Of a stretch of DNA of 64,000 bases, positions 1 to 8,889 are shown in pieces. This DNA comes from Deltaproteobacteria bacterium (lineage in GTDB: Bacteria > Bdellovibrionota > Bdellovibrionia > Bdellovibrionales > Bdellovibrionaceae), in the NCBI GenBank assembly GCA_017302835.1, contig JAFLCC010000002.1, positions 124,001-188,000 of the forward strand, read 5' to 3'. A model generated the notes under the pieces. That model saw only the letters and a list, made by a program, of their open reading frames with translations, did no database searches and was not told the DNA's origin. Position 1 is the first letter of the stretch; every line of letters begins with the position of its first letter. A program made the position numbers and the translations under genes.

Positions 1-1
1 C

Positions 2-202
2 GTTGATTCAGTTGATAGTGTCGTTGCTATTGAGGGAAAAGATATCAGCAGAACTCCTGATGTTGAATCTAATGTCAAAACTGAATTTATTCAGGGAGTG
101 GCTCGAAGTGAAAAGGCTTTAACTCTTATTTTAGATTTAAAATTGGCTCTTAATGCTGATGATTATAAAATACTAAAAGAACAAAACAATAAAGCTGCCT
201 GA
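2..202 (+). CDS. cheW: CheW-like chemotaxis coupling protein, C-terminal fragment
   Basis: An open frame runs from the window edge to a TGA at 200-202 (66 codons, 5' end missing). The tail reads VDSVVAIEGKDISRTP, then a TEFIQGVA segment and a LTLILDLKLAL strand. This matches the last third of CheW domains, where a hydrophobic VDSV strand is followed by a conserved [EFI]xGVxx turn and a final ILLDLxxLL strand. CheW links chemoreceptors to the CheA kinase in the cytoplasm. The convergent regulator gene stops 1 bp downstream. A CheW domain at the end of CheA or CheV is an alternative, but the short tail after the last strand favours stand-alone CheW. Confidence 0.72.
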   Translation, partial: VDSVDSVVAIEGKDISRTPDVESNVKTEFIQGVARSEKALTLILDLKLALNADDYKILKEQNNKAA

Positions 203-203
203 T

Positions 204-1022
204 TTATATCTGTGGGGAAAACAGATCTAAACACATGACAAATAATTCATCGCTACCTCCAGCATGAATCTTTTTTTGAATTTTCTTTATATTTTCTAAT
301 ATTTGTTTTTTGATGAACTCATAACTTTCATGATCCAGAGTAAACAGACTGGAAAAATGAAGATCGTTATGAGTATTCATTTTAACAATAGAGGCCATGG
401 CTTGAGATCTTCTTAGAATATGTAAATTATAATTATGAATGGATTCTTTAGAAAAATGAATATTTGGATTTTTATTGATCCATAGGTTTTTTTCAAAATC
501 GACAAATCCATACTTCTTTAGCTCTAAGAGAGTACTTGATATAACACTTTTATCAGTTTTTAATTTTAAACTTAAAGATTCGACGCTTTGATACTTAGGT
601 GAGCTGGTTAGCATGTGAATATAGGATGGAAGTAATGATGAAAAATAAAAGCTCCAGCCTTCGTCTGAATTGACTGCCGGAGTTGCGTCAGAATGGTATA
701 AAAGCTTTTCAGATTCCAGTTTATTCGTTTTAATTTCATTGAATAAGAAGGATTTTAGTTCTTTCGTAGCGGCTTTTGAATATCTTACAAGTAAAAGAAA
801 GTGATTTGTTTCTAGAGCTGATAATTTAAAAAAAGTGGTGGTTAGGTAGGCCTGATCATCTGTCAAATCATTTTTGCTTTTTAAAACTTGATAAATATAT
901 GAAGATTGACAACTCAAATGTTTGGCAAGTTGACTTTGAATTCCACGCGTAGAGTTTTCTGAGTGTAAGCGCTGATTAAGAAAGTCCTTGTAGTTATTAA
1001 AATTAAAAACACTGTCGTTCAT
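204..1022 (-). CDS. TIGR02147-family transcriptional regulator-like protein
   Basis: About 272 residues from the ATG at 1022; an in-frame TTG at 1058 adds 12 residues, but the ATG version begins with the usual MNDSVFNFNNYKDFL helix. The N-terminal part holds a helix-turn-helix-like stretch (QSQLAKHLSCQSSYIYQVLK). The middle has the family's LSALETNHFLLLVRYSKAAT segment, and the C-terminal half has a winged-helix-like region (VESLSLKLKTDKSVISSTLL). These features fit the TIGR02147/DUF4423 family, a paralogous group common in Bdellovibrio and Fibrobacter and presumed to bind DNA. The target is unknown. It is convergent with cheW and separated from it by one base. Confidence 0.75.
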   Translation of the reverse strand: MNDSVFNFNNYKDFLNQRLHSENSTRGIQSQLAKHLSCQSSYIYQVLKSKNDLTDDQAYLTTTFFKLSALETNHFLLLVRYSKAATKELKSFLFNEIKTNKLESEKLLYHSDATPAVNSDEGWSFYFSSLLPSYIHMLTSSPKYQSVESLSLKLKTDKSVISSTLLELKKYGFVDFEKNLWINKNPNIHFSKESIHNYNLHILRRSQAMASIVKMNTHNDLHFSSLFTLDHESYEFIKKQILENIKKIQKKIHAGGSDELFVMCLDLFSPQI

Positions 1023-1227
1023 AAGCCTTATATGAACTAAAACATTTAAGATTGGCAAAGATTATTTATAAAATTGAATTGATTGGATTGAAAGATTTCA
1101 CGCAGATACGACCTATTGATCTTCACATTTGATTTGAAAATAATTCATTATTATTAATATAAAAAATCACTAGATATTTTATAATATAAATATAGCAAAT
1201 AGCATAATTTCTGTATAGGTTGAGCCC

Positions 1228-1239
1228 ACTTAATTAAGT
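1228..1239. promoter_or_regulatory. Perfect 12-bp palindrome upstream of small secreted gene
   Basis: ACTTAATTAAGT is a perfect palindrome about 65 bp before the ATG at 1303, in the 244-bp AT-rich gap after the TIGR02147 gene. Such sites can bind dimeric regulators, but an AT-rich palindrome of this size can also occur by chance. No binding protein can be assigned. Confidence 0.2.
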
Positions 1240-1302
1240 AAAAAGAAGAATAAGAATATAAAATAGGTATAAAATAATTTTAATAAATTTAAGGAGAGTT
1301 AT

Positions 1303-1677
1303 ATGAAGTTTTTTAAGTTTTTTGTTGTTTTAAATTTTCTAACATTGGCAGTCCTTGCCGGAGGATCATTAAGTAACGGACCTACTGGTTATCAATATTT
1401 AGATTGCACTGGTAAATCAAATAAAAATGCAGTTAGGTTGGCTGTTAAGGTCATTATGGGAAAAGGAATCGTTTTAAGTTATGCTGAAGAAGGAAAGGCC
1501 GCTCACTACAATCTTGTAACTGTTGAAGAGAATACTTCAGGTGTTAGTATTTTTAAAGGAACCCCCATGTCAGTCGTCGTTCCAAATAATCAAGTTCCAA
1601 ATCCTAACAATACTTTTGTAGCTAATTTATACGTAGACCAAAAGCTTGCAAACACATTGGTGTGTACTAGATTTTAA
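1303..1677 (+). CDS. Small secreted protein, unknown function
   Basis: 124 residues with a clear signal peptide (MKFFKFFVVLNFLTLAVLAG, likely cut near residue 20). The mature part has only two cysteines, C35 and C121, near its ends; they could form one disulfide. Composition is beta-rich (alternating V/I/L) with no motif I recognise. A strong ribosome binding site (AAGGAGAG) lies 4-5 bases before the ATG, so the start is secure. It has its own upstream region and is convergent with pflA, 13 bp away. Likely periplasmic or secreted; function unknown. Confidence 0.7.
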   Translation: MKFFKFFVVLNFLTLAVLAGGSLSNGPTGYQYLDCTGKSNKNAVRLAVKVIMGKGIVLSYAEEGKAAHYNLVTVEENTSGVSIFKGTPMSVVVPNNQVPNPNNTFVANLYVDQKLANTLVCTRF

Positions 1678-1690
1678 TTATTAATTATTT

Positions 1691-2425
1691 TTAATAAACA
1701 GGACAAGTTAGATGTTCTTTAAAAATGGATTGTGCCATAGCTACCTTTTCTGGGGCTGGTGGCACTGTTTTTTTTAAGGAATACTCAAGACCAAGCTCTT
1801 CCCACTTGTATTCACCTAATTTGTGAAATGGTAGAATCTCTACTCTTTTAAGAGTCTTAAGAGTCGCAGCAAATCTGGCAACACCTTCGATGTTTTCTGA
1901 ATCGTCGGTAAGTTCAGGAACGAGAACAAAACGTAACCAGATGGGTATATCTCTTTCACTTGCAACTTTTGCAAATTCTAATGTTGGTTCCAATTGAACA
2001 TGGGTAAGCCGCTCATAGAGTTCACGTTTCCATGATTTTATATCAAGCAGAATTAGATTCACATAGGGTAGCACTAAATCCATCGCCGCATGGGATGCAA
2101 AGCCAGAAGTGTCTAGTGCCGTGTGAAATCCTTTTGCCTGGCACTCTCTTAACAGAGAAGAAACAAATTCTGGTTGCAGCAAAGGCTCACCCCCGCTAAT
2201 GGTAACGCCGCCATGGCCATGGTCCGTATAAGCATGGTACTTTTCAATTTCATGCATCAGCTCATCAACTGTAGTTTCTTTTCCACCGTTGGGATTGCGA
2301 GTGTCTGGATTATGACAATAAAGACAACGAAGAGGACAGCCTTGAGTAAAGATAACAAAACGCAACCCCGGCCCATCAACCGCGCTGCCAACTTCGTAAG
2401 AATGAATTCGACCTTGAGTTTTCAA
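1691..2425 (-). CDS. pflA: Pyruvate formate-lyase activating enzyme
   Basis: Radical SAM enzyme that installs the glycyl radical on PflB using S-adenosylmethionine and a 4Fe-4S cluster. 244 residues, the usual length. The cluster motif CxxxCxxC is C30, C34, C37 (GCPLRCLYCHNPD). The SAM-binding GGEPLLQ segment follows near residue 77. The start is a TTG at 2425: a GAGGA box sits 7 bases upstream, and the nearer ATG opens a frame that stops after five codons. It lies 45 bp behind pflB on the same strand, so the two form an operon. Together they allow non-oxidative cleavage of pyruvate to acetyl-CoA and formate under anoxic conditions. Confidence 0.95.
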   Translation of the reverse strand: MKTQGRIHSYEVGSAVDGPGLRFVIFTQGCPLRCLYCHNPDTRNPNGGKETTVDELMHEIEKYHAYTDHGHGGVTISGGEPLLQPEFVSSLLRECQAKGFHTALDTSGFASHAAMDLVLPYVNLILLDIKSWKRELYERLTHVQLEPTLEFAKVASERDIPIWLRFVLVPELTDDSENIEGVARFAATLKTLKRVEILPFHKLGEYKWEELGLEYSLKKTVPPAPEKVAMAQSIFKEHLTCPVY

Positions 2426-2470
2426 AATAACGTCCTCATATCAAAAGAACTTCAACAGAACTTTTACATA

Positions 2471-4735
2471 TCACATGTATTGATGAAAAGTTCTGTTAAT
2501 AACTTCCAATTGTTGTTCGCGAGTCAATTTTACAAAGTTTACGGCGTAACCTGAAACACGAATGGTTAATTGAGGATGTTTTTCTGGGTGATCCATGGCC
2601 TCAAGAAGGGTTTCTCTATTAAGAACATTCACATTGATATGATGTCCTCCTTGCTTGAAATACCCGTCTAAAATATTTGTTAAATTATCTACTTGATCCG
2701 CTTGATTTCTTCCAAGGGCGGTAGGTACGACAGAGAAAGTATTCGAGATACCGTCTTGAGCCGAAGCATAGGGTAACTGTGCCACTGATGCCATAGAAGC
2801 TAGGGCGCCGTGGGTGTCGCGACCATGCATGGGATTTGCTCCCGGAGCAAAGGCTTCGCCTTTTTTTCTTCCATCAGGGGTGCTGCCTGTTTTTTTACCA
2901 TAAACGACATTGGAGGTGATAGTTAATACAGACATGGTGATATTAGAATTTCGATAAGTTTTTTGTTGTAATAACTTGTCATTAAATTTTTTAACTAAAC
3001 CCTTTGCAATAAGATCTACACGCTCGTCATTATTTCCATATTTAGGAAACTCGCCTTCGGTTCTAAAATCAGTCACAAGACCTTGGGCGTTTCGAACAGG
3101 ATAAACTTTAGCGTAGCGAATAGCTGATAGAGAATCAGCTACCACGGACAAACCAGCAATTCCCGTAGCCAACTTTCTTTCGATATCTCTTTCATGTAAA
3201 GCCATTTCCAATCTTTCATAGCAATACTTATCGTGCATGTAATGAATTACATTCAACGTGTTTACATACAAATTAGCTAACCAATCCATCATGACATCAT
3301 AGCGCTCCATGACCATATCAAAATTCAAAACCTCATCAGTAATGACTGGTAACAAGGGTCCGACTTGCTCACCGCTCACTTCATCCTTTCCTCCATTTAT
3401 TGAATAGAGTAGGCATTTAGCCATATTGGCGCGGGCTCCAAAAAATTGCATTTGTTTTCCAACCTTCATTGCAGAAACACAACAAGCTATCGCATAATCT
3501 GTGCCGTACATTGGGCGCATTAAATCATCACTTTCATATTGTACAGAACTAGTATCGATAGATACCTTCGCGCTAAATTCTTTAAATCCTTTGGGCAAGC
3601 TCTCTGACCATAACACTGTCAAGTTGGGCTCTGGAGCCGGGCCTAAATTATATAAAGTTTGCAAAACCCGAAAACTATTTTTAGTGACAAGGGTAGTTCC
3701 ATTCAAAGCCATTCCACCTACACACTCGGTAACCCAATTAGGATCTCCTGAAAAAAGATCATTATATTCTGGTGTTCGAGCAAAACGAATCATTCGTAAT
3801 TTCATTACAAATTGATCCATTATTTCTTGAGCCTCATACTCTGTTAATTTAGCGTTCTTTAAGTCACGTTCAATATAGATATCTAAAAAGGAAGAGACTC
3901 GACCTAAAGACATGGCAGCACCATTTTGTTCTTTGGTAGCTCCAAGATAAGCAAAATAGGTCCATTGAACCGCCTCTGTCGCTGTTGAGGCTGGTCGACC
4001 CAGATCAAAACCATAAGTCTTTGCCATTGTTTTCAACTCTTGAAGGGCGCGCATTTGTTCAGAAAGTTCTTCTCGAAGCCGGATAGTGTCCTCATCCATA
4101 TTTCGGTATTCTAACTGCAATTTTTCTTCAGATTTAGCTTGGAGTAATAAATCAATTCCATAAAGAGCCACGCGGCGGTAGTCACCAATGATACGTCCAC
4201 GCCCGTAAGCATCTGGTAGACCAGTGATAATTCCAGATTTGCGAGCGTCCTTCATTTCTTTGGTGTAAACATCGAAGACCCCTTCATTGTGAGTTTTACG
4301 ATGTTTGCTAAAAATTTCTTCTGTGGCTGGAGACATCTTATAGCCAAATGCTTCAAGAGCACTCATGGCCATGCGATAACCACCATTAGGCATTAACGCT
4401 CTCTTTAAAGGTTTCTCAGTTTGGAGTCCCACAATTGTTTCTAAGTCTTTATTTATGTATCCAGGAGCGTGGGAAACAATGCTAGAGACAACTTCTGTAT
4501 CGGCATCCAGAACTCCTTTTTTAATTTCTTGAATCATTAATTCTTTGACTTGTTTCCACAATTTTTCAGTTTTATCTGAGGCTCGACACAGAAATTCATC
4601 ATTACCCAGGTATGGCGACACATTTTTAGAAATGAAATCTTGAACATTAATTTCAGAACGCCAATCACCAGCAGAGAAACCCTCCCACTCGGGAGAAGTA
4701 TTTACAAGTTTAAGAAGAGGTAGAATTTGTTTCAT
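2471..4735 (-). CDS. pflB: Formate C-acetyltransferase (pyruvate formate-lyase)
   Basis: 754 residues, close to the 759-760 of the E. coli enzyme. The catalytic cysteine pair is C418-C419 (IACCVSAM), the same numbering as in E. coli. The glycyl-radical site is G729 in RVSGYAVNF near the C-terminus. The enzyme turns pyruvate and CoA into acetyl-CoA and formate, and is oxygen-sensitive once activated by PflA. The ATG has an AAGGAG box 6 bases upstream. Base composition is visibly less AT-rich than most neighbours. I see no formate transporter (focA) or formate dehydrogenase beside it. All key residues are present, so it should be functional. Confidence 0.97.
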   Translation of the reverse strand: MKQILPLLKLVNTSPEWEGFSAGDWRSEINVQDFISKNVSPYLGNDEFLCRASDKTEKLWKQVKELMIQEIKKGVLDADTEVVSSIVSHAPGYINKDLETIVGLQTEKPLKRALMPNGGYRMAMSALEAFGYKMSPATEEIFSKHRKTHNEGVFDVYTKEMKDARKSGIITGLPDAYGRGRIIGDYRRVALYGIDLLLQAKSEEKLQLEYRNMDEDTIRLREELSEQMRALQELKTMAKTYGFDLGRPASTATEAVQWTYFAYLGATKEQNGAAMSLGRVSSFLDIYIERDLKNAKLTEYEAQEIMDQFVMKLRMIRFARTPEYNDLFSGDPNWVTECVGGMALNGTTLVTKNSFRVLQTLYNLGPAPEPNLTVLWSESLPKGFKEFSAKVSIDTSSVQYESDDLMRPMYGTDYAIACCVSAMKVGKQMQFFGARANMAKCLLYSINGGKDEVSGEQVGPLLPVITDEVLNFDMVMERYDVMMDWLANLYVNTLNVIHYMHDKYCYERLEMALHERDIERKLATGIAGLSVVADSLSAIRYAKVYPVRNAQGLVTDFRTEGEFPKYGNNDERVDLIAKGLVKKFNDKLLQQKTYRNSNITMSVLTITSNVVYGKKTGSTPDGRKKGEAFAPGANPMHGRDTHGALASMASVAQLPYASAQDGISNTFSVVPTALGRNQADQVDNLTNILDGYFKQGGHHINVNVLNRETLLEAMDHPEKHPQLTIRVSGYAVNFVKLTREQQLEVINRTFHQYM

Positions 4736-4826
4736 TGAATAACTCCTTTTAGATAAAGTAACAACAGTATACTCCTGTTTTTTCTTACTTGAAAGGGTTA
4801 GTTTGGAGATGTAATTGGGACAAATT

Positions 4827-4852
4827 AAACAGGATAAATAAAACAGGATAAA
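4827..4852. repeat. Two 12-bp direct repeats, 14-bp period
   Basis: AAACAGGATAAA occurs at 4827-4838 and again at 4841-4852 in the 380-bp non-coding gap upstream of pflB. The rest of this gap (4736-5115) holds an imperfect inverted repeat (TTTCCGAT near 4873 with GTCGGAAA near 4913) and the tRNA-like relic listed separately; I see no gene in it. The direct repeat could be a regulator site for the divergent pfl operon, but nothing proves it. Confidence 0.35.
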
Positions 4853-5000
4853 CTAGAGCAACTAACCAAGAATTTCCGATAGGAACGTCATTTCAAATGG
4901 TTAAAAGAACTGTCGGAAAATTTAATCAGAATATCGAATCCCACTCAAAAACGGGGAACCACCAAAACACCCAAAAAAGTGCCATTCTTTGTCACTCGTT

Positions 5001-5100
5001 CAGGGGGGGGACTTGAATATTAGGCCTCAGTCGTCTCCTTCCTGCGGCCTTGATTTGAGTCGTAGGCTCAACCACTGCGAAGCGCTCCTATCAACACTTT
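5001..5100 (-). other. Degenerate tRNA-like relic (possible class II tRNA remnant)
   Basis: Read on the minus strand, this stretch contains GCAGTGGTTGAGCC (D-arm-like), ACTCAAATC (anticodon-loop-like, CT-CAA-AT), a roughly 35-nt interval long enough for a long variable arm, and TTCAAGTCCCCCCCC (T-arm-like). The order and spacing resemble a leucine-type tRNA. The anticodon and T stems do not pair, so it cannot be a working tRNA. It also carries an 8-G run at 5003-5010 in AT-rich surroundings. It may be a decayed tRNA or integration scar, or a chance resemblance. Confidence 0.25.
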
Positions 5101-5115
5101 TATACATCATTCTTA

Positions 5116-5769
5116 TTACAAATTTAATCTTTGTCTTTCAGCTTGAATGTCAGCCTTCATATTTTGGATCAAATCATTAGTTTCCCCAGCATCCAACCCT
5201 AGCTTCTGACTCAACGTCATGAGCGCTTTGTAGGAGGGGTTTTCGTTTTTATAAATTAATTCAAAATCATCTGTATCAATGCCAAGCTCATTGAGCTCCG
5301 TATAATCCTTATTTTGTGCTTTAATTAGTGCACTCACAATAAGCTGCGCTGATTTTTCTGGTATTTGATATTTTTCTGAAACGAGGAGCACGGGATTATC
5401 TAAACGGCTTTTATCGAAGGCGAGTGAAGATTCAGATGCATTTGAAGAATCTGAAAAGTCTAAAGAATCAGCTGCATCAGTTTGCAACTCAACTTCCTTG
5501 CTCATCGGAGCATAGCAACGGTAACGATCGCAATACCTGGGAGGCCGTTGAGGGTGTCGGTAATATCTGCCATCATAGCGCTGGTCGTAACCATTGTTGT
5601 AGTGGTTGTCGTAACGGCGATCTCTTTCGCTACTTTTACCTAACTGGTTTCCGATAACTCCACCGACAATGGCGCCAACGCTTAAGCCTACCTCAGAATC
5701 AGTACAACCTTGAATTCCCAAACTGCTAGTTGCAACGAGTGTTGCGATGATCATCCTTTTGAATTTCAT
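5116..5769 (-). CDS. Glycine-zipper lipoprotein
   Basis: 217 residues from the ATG at 5769, which has an AAAGGA box 6 bases upstream; an in-frame ATG at 5796 lacks one. The signal peptide ends in a lipobox (IQGC, lipidated C22). Right after it comes a glycine-zipper segment (VGAIVGGVIGNQLG) as in outer-membrane lipoproteins of the SlyB/17-kDa antigen type. A Tyr/Arg/Asp-rich spacer follows, then a predicted helical C-terminal domain of about 100 residues. Probably in the outer membrane; exact role unknown. It is monocistronic or first in a unit with the lipoprotein gene upstream at 5881. Confidence 0.72.
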   Translation of the reverse strand: MKFKRMIIATLVATSSLGIQGCTDSEVGLSVGAIVGGVIGNQLGKSSERDRRYDNHYNNGYDQRYDGRYYRHPQRPPRYCDRYRCYAPMSKEVELQTDAADSLDFSDSSNASESSLAFDKSRLDNPVLLVSEKYQIPEKSAQLIVSALIKAQNKDYTELNELGIDTDDFELIYKNENPSYKALMTLSQKLGLDAGETNDLIQNMKADIQAERQRLNL

Positions 5770-5880
5770 AAAAAATCCTTTCTTAACTGGTGTCAAATAG
5801 AAACAACTTCTATAGATGGCCTAAATAAGCAAGGACTGTGCCCAAAAAAAAGAGTACAAAATGCCCCACGTGATGCATTA

Positions 5881-6477
5881 TTAGTTTTTCCACTCCGTCA
5901 TTCCTGGAAAGATAAAAAATTCTTTTCCCGAATATTTACCTTGAAAAGTAGTGACATCATAGCCGGTGATCTCAGTAATTTCGACGGGAGGTTTTGTATA
6001 AGAATAAAAATATTTTTTTCCATCCCAGCAGTCATTACATGGAGAGTAATCATGAGAATAAACTTGTAAAATTTTTGGCGCTAGGAATCCTCTGATTCGT
6101 TGTGAATGATAACCTGCTAAAATAATTTTTTGAATACGAACTCCACTTTTTATATTCAAAGTCCAAAGAGTACTGTCGTAGGCCATTAGACATAATATAA
6201 TAGGTTGTTTATTGTCACTGATTGTGACGATCACTTCTTTTTCATTTGGAACATCGGTAGGGACCGCGCCTTCATAGACCCCTATTACATGTAATACGGG
6301 GTCACTCGATGGGTCTTCATCCTCCTCTTCATCTGGCGATGAAACTGACTTGCTAGATCGAACTGTTTTTTGTTGTTCTTTCTTAGAATTAGAAGTGCTA
6401 TTTTTACTTTTAGAGATACAACCACTGGTACCACTCATAATAAAAAGCGTCAGGTTTAAAAAAATAAAATACAACAT
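5881..6477 (-). CDS. Lipoprotein of unknown function
   Basis: 198 residues. A short signal peptide ends in GTSGC (lipidated C20). A Ser/Lys/Glu/Asp-rich low-complexity spacer (about residues 22-60) precedes a beta-rich C-terminal domain with several Tyr and Trp and two cysteines in the segment DYSPCNDCWDG, which could chelate metal or form a disulfide. An AGGAGAG box sits 4-5 bases before the ATG. No family recognised. It precedes the glycine-zipper lipoprotein on the same strand with a gap of about 110 bp. Confidence 0.65.
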   Translation of the reverse strand: MLYFIFLNLTLFIMSGTSGCISKSKNSTSNSKKEQQKTVRSSKSVSSPDEEEDEDPSSDPVLHVIGVYEGAVPTDVPNEKEVIVTISDNKQPIILCLMAYDSTLWTLNIKSGVRIQKIILAGYHSQRIRGFLAPKILQVYSHDYSPCNDCWDGKKYFYSYTKPPVEITEITGYDVTTFQGKYSGKEFFIFPGMTEWKN

Positions 6478-6582
6478 AAAACTCTCCTAAAAACTCCATT
6501 GAAGTGTAACTTTTGAAAATAGAATTGATCAATAATTATTGCTAAATTAATGCAAAAATTTATTTTAGAGTGTCTATTTCAA

Positions 6583-6604
6583 AACTTGCTCCATCATGCA
6601 AGTT
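6583..6604. repeat. 7-bp inverted repeat just upstream of phnA
   Basis: AACTTGC (6583-6589) and GCAAGTT (6598-6604) form a perfect stem around an 8-base loop, 17 bp before the ATG of the PhnA gene. It could be an operator or a hairpin in the leader near the start site. There is no T-run after it, so it is not a typical terminator. Confidence 0.4.
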
Positions 6605-6621
6605 GAAGTAGTCTTCATAAT

Positions 6622-6996
6622 ATGAAGAATGTATCCTATTGTCCTAAGTGTAATTCTGAAAATATTTATTTTGATGGCAGTATTTGGACTTGTCCAGAGT
6701 GTTTCTATGAATGGAACCATCAAAATGAAACTGTAGATAAGACTGTAAATACGAACGAGGAACCCATTCAAGTACCTCAAGGAGTAAGCGATGCTTATGG
6801 AAATACTTTACAGAATGGGGATACCGTGACAATTGTTAAAGATCTAAAAGTAAAAGGATCCTCTTCAGTTGTAAAAGTGGGAACGAAAGTTAAAAATATA
6901 CGACTGATGGATGCTGGTGACGGCCACGATATTTCATGTAAAATCGATGGATTTGGAGCTATGAATTTAAAATCAGAATATGTAAAAAAAGTATAA
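6622..6996 (+). CDS. phnA: PhnA/YjdM-family zinc-ribbon protein
   Basis: 124 residues. The N-terminal zinc ribbon has two CxxC knuckles (CPKC at residues 7-10, CPEC near 24-27). The C-terminal part carries the family signature [25 protein letters not shown] and the VKNIRLMD and HDISCKIDG strands. This is the YjdM (formerly PhnA) family. Despite the historic name it has no proven role in phosphonate use. Its stop codon directly touches the next ATG, so it is the first gene of a three-gene operon with the cyclophilin and a membrane protein. Confidence 0.9.
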   Translation: MKNVSYCPKCNSENIYFDGSIWTCPECFYEWNHQNETVDKTVNTNEEPIQVPQGVSDAYGNTLQNGDTVTIVKDLKVKGSSSVVKVGTKVKNIRLMDAGDGHDISCKIDGFGAMNLKSEYVKKV

Positions 6997-7905
6997 ATGA
7001 CTAGAAGAATTCATTTTTCTTATTTAAACGTGCTAATTTCAGTTTTTTTTCTTTTTCTATCTTCTGCCTTTTCAAATGCAAAAGGGGAGGACAAGAAGGA
7101 AGAAAAAATTATTTTTGAAACAAATTTCGGTGATTTGGTTTTTGAATTAAACGATCAAATCGCCCCTAAGCACGCTCAACAATTTAGAAAAATTGCCGAG
7201 AGGGGATATTTTGAATCAGTGAATGCATTCAGAATTCAACCAGGATTCGTTATTCAGTTTTCTGATATCTATAATCGCAAAAAATCTTTGCCAGATGAGG
7301 TTCTTAAAGAATTTACAAAACTCCCTCTTGAAATATCGAACGTGAAACATATTGCTGGTGTATTATCCGCAGCCAGAGAGGATAATGATAAAGATAGTGC
7401 CCATAGTTCATTTTCAATTTTGCTTGGGTCGGCTCCGCATCTTGATGGAAATTATACTATTTTTGGAAAACTTTTGGAAGGTCAGGATGTTATCTCTGAA
7501 ATTCTAAAGATTCCAAGAAATGGAACGAGTCCAGAAATAGAAGTTGTAGTCCAGAAGTCATACATATTGCGAGGTGAAGAAGCCAATAGGTTTCAACCTA
7601 AAAAACAGATATTTTATGAGAGTAGTTTTATTTCACAGAAGAAAATGGAGGAAAAACTTAAATGGATGCATCTGGGCCTATGTGTAGTTGTCATTTTGTT
7701 TTCAATTTCGCTTCAACTAATGGGGCAGAATAAAATTAAATGGGCAAGGTTCGCTGTTTCTGTGGGTTTGTTATTGGTAATTTTCATGATTTTAAGTTTC
7801 TTTTTTTTAAGAAGTATTCCGATGAGTTCTTTTGAAACTATAATATCGTTTTTTTGTGTTTTATATTCTTTTGTAGGATTCAGACGTTTTGAAGAACGAA
7901 GTTAA
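6997..7905 (+). CDS. Secreted cyclophilin-type peptidyl-prolyl isomerase with C-terminal membrane helices
   Basis: 302 residues. An N-terminal signal peptide or anchor (residues 9-27) is followed by a cyclophilin domain (about 35-190): FETNFGDLVFELN, FRIQPGFVIQ, SAAREDNDKDSAHSSFSILLG and LDGNYTIFGKLLEGQDVI match PpiA-type enzymes. The usual FHRVxxxFxxQGG active-site loop is altered, which may lower activity. After a linker the chain has about three hydrophobic helices (about 223-295), so the isomerase domain is probably tethered to the inner membrane facing the periplasm. The ATG follows the phnA stop with no gap, implying translational coupling. Confidence 0.82.
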   Translation: MTRRIHFSYLNVLISVFFLFLSSAFSNAKGEDKKEEKIIFETNFGDLVFELNDQIAPKHAQQFRKIAERGYFESVNAFRIQPGFVIQFSDIYNRKKSLPDEVLKEFTKLPLEISNVKHIAGVLSAAREDNDKDSAHSSFSILLGSAPHLDGNYTIFGKLLEGQDVISEILKIPRNGTSPEIEVVVQKSYILRGEEANRFQPKKQIFYESSFISQKKMEEKLKWMHLGLCVVVILFSISLQLMGQNKIKWARFAVSVGLLLVIFMILSFFFLRSIPMSSFETIISFFCVLYSFVGFRRFEERS

Positions 7906-8863
7906 TTCACCTTATTTTATTAGTTCCTATATAGATATTTTCTTTCTATGTTCAGTTTCGTTTTTGCTTTCAGGAGTTTTATATTTATTTTTTAATTCTT
8001 CAATTAATGCACAATTATCAAGTACAGCCTACATTATATCTTGGGTGATTAACTGGCCACATTTTTCAGCAACATTGTATCGCCTTTATTCAGATAAAAC
8101 CCAAACAAAATTGTTCCCTGTTACAGCTTATGTATTTCCTTGGATCATTGTTATATTACTTGTGTTTGGATTACTAGCTCCAAATGGTTTTGGTACTGTC
8201 ATAGTAAGATTATTCATGATTTGGTCTCCTTTTCATTTCAGTGGTCAAAGCTTAGGACTGATTTTGTTGTACTTACAAAGAGCCCAAATAGTAATTACAT
8301 CTTGGGAGCGAAGACTCATTGGTTTTACTTGCTTCTCATCATTTATTTATTCTTTCGTCACCTCAAATAGCAGCAATTCTGAAAAATATTTTTGGGGTAT
8401 AACAATTCCTAGTTATTCATTTCCATCTTGGTTTGCTCAGATTACTTTGGTTTGGATGATTTTCTGTTATATTTTCTTTATGTTTTGGTTCATTATTAAA
8501 AAGAAAAAATCGCAAACATTTTTACCAATGATAATTTTATTGATCCCAATAACACAAGCTATATATTTTTGTACAACTACAGACGTTAATTTTAATATTT
8601 TCGTACCCGGACTACACTCCTTGCAATATTTATTTTTAGCTTATGTGCTTCAAGGTGTATCTTTTAATTTTCGAATTCATGGAAAGTGGATCATAATAAA
8701 TATCATTGGTGGGATCGTTTTATTTGAAGGAATTCCTCGTTTTCTTGGACAAGGAAATATACCGCTAGACATATCTTACGCGTTGGTCCTGTCTTTAGTT
8801 CAAATCCATCATTTTTTTGTTGATGGGATAATTTGGAAATTACCTCGTCAAAAACTTGCTTAG
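7889..8863 (+). CDS. Polytopic membrane protein with conserved-looking His motifs
   Basis: 324 residues with about eight or nine hydrophobic helices. Histidines sit in motif-like contexts at helix ends: NWPHFSATLYRLY, SPFHFSGQSLG, and IHHFFVDGIIWK near the C-terminus. Paired membrane histidines like these can bind haem or metal, but I cannot name the family with confidence. Translation starts at a TTG (7889) inside the last codons of the cyclophilin gene, with TAGGA about 10 bases upstream; the 17-bp overlap indicates coupling. It ends 26 bp from the convergent gene at 8890. Confidence 0.65.
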   Translation: MKNEVNSPYFISSYIDIFFLCSVSFLLSGVLYLFFNSSINAQLSSTAYIISWVINWPHFSATLYRLYSDKTQTKLFPVTAYVFPWIIVILLVFGLLAPNGFGTVIVRLFMIWSPFHFSGQSLGLILLYLQRAQIVITSWERRLIGFTCFSSFIYSFVTSNSSNSEKYFWGITIPSYSFPSWFAQITLVWMIFCYIFFMFWFIIKKKKSQTFLPMIILLIPITQAIYFCTTTDVNFNIFVPGLHSLQYLFLAYVLQGVSFNFRIHGKWIIINIIGGIVLFEGIPRFLGQGNIPLDISYALVLSLVQIHHFFVDGIIWKLPRQKLA

Positions 8864-8889
8864 AGATCAGATCGCAAAAGCATTTGGGA

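Noticed and set aside
2174-2554. 126-codon plus-strand frame across pflA and the pflA-pflB gap
   Set aside because: It is antisense to the conserved radical SAM gene and has no matching family or ribosome site.
5003-5010. 8-G homopolymer as a phase-variation switch
   Set aside because: It does not lie in a coding region or an evident promoter, so slippage there would have no clear target gene.
4989-5180. 63-codon plus-strand frame in the gap before the glycine-zipper lipoprotein
   Set aside because: Its translation (GGDLNxRP, SRRLNH) is the pattern seen when antisense tRNA sequence is read as protein; it runs into the lipoprotein gene and has no ribosome site.
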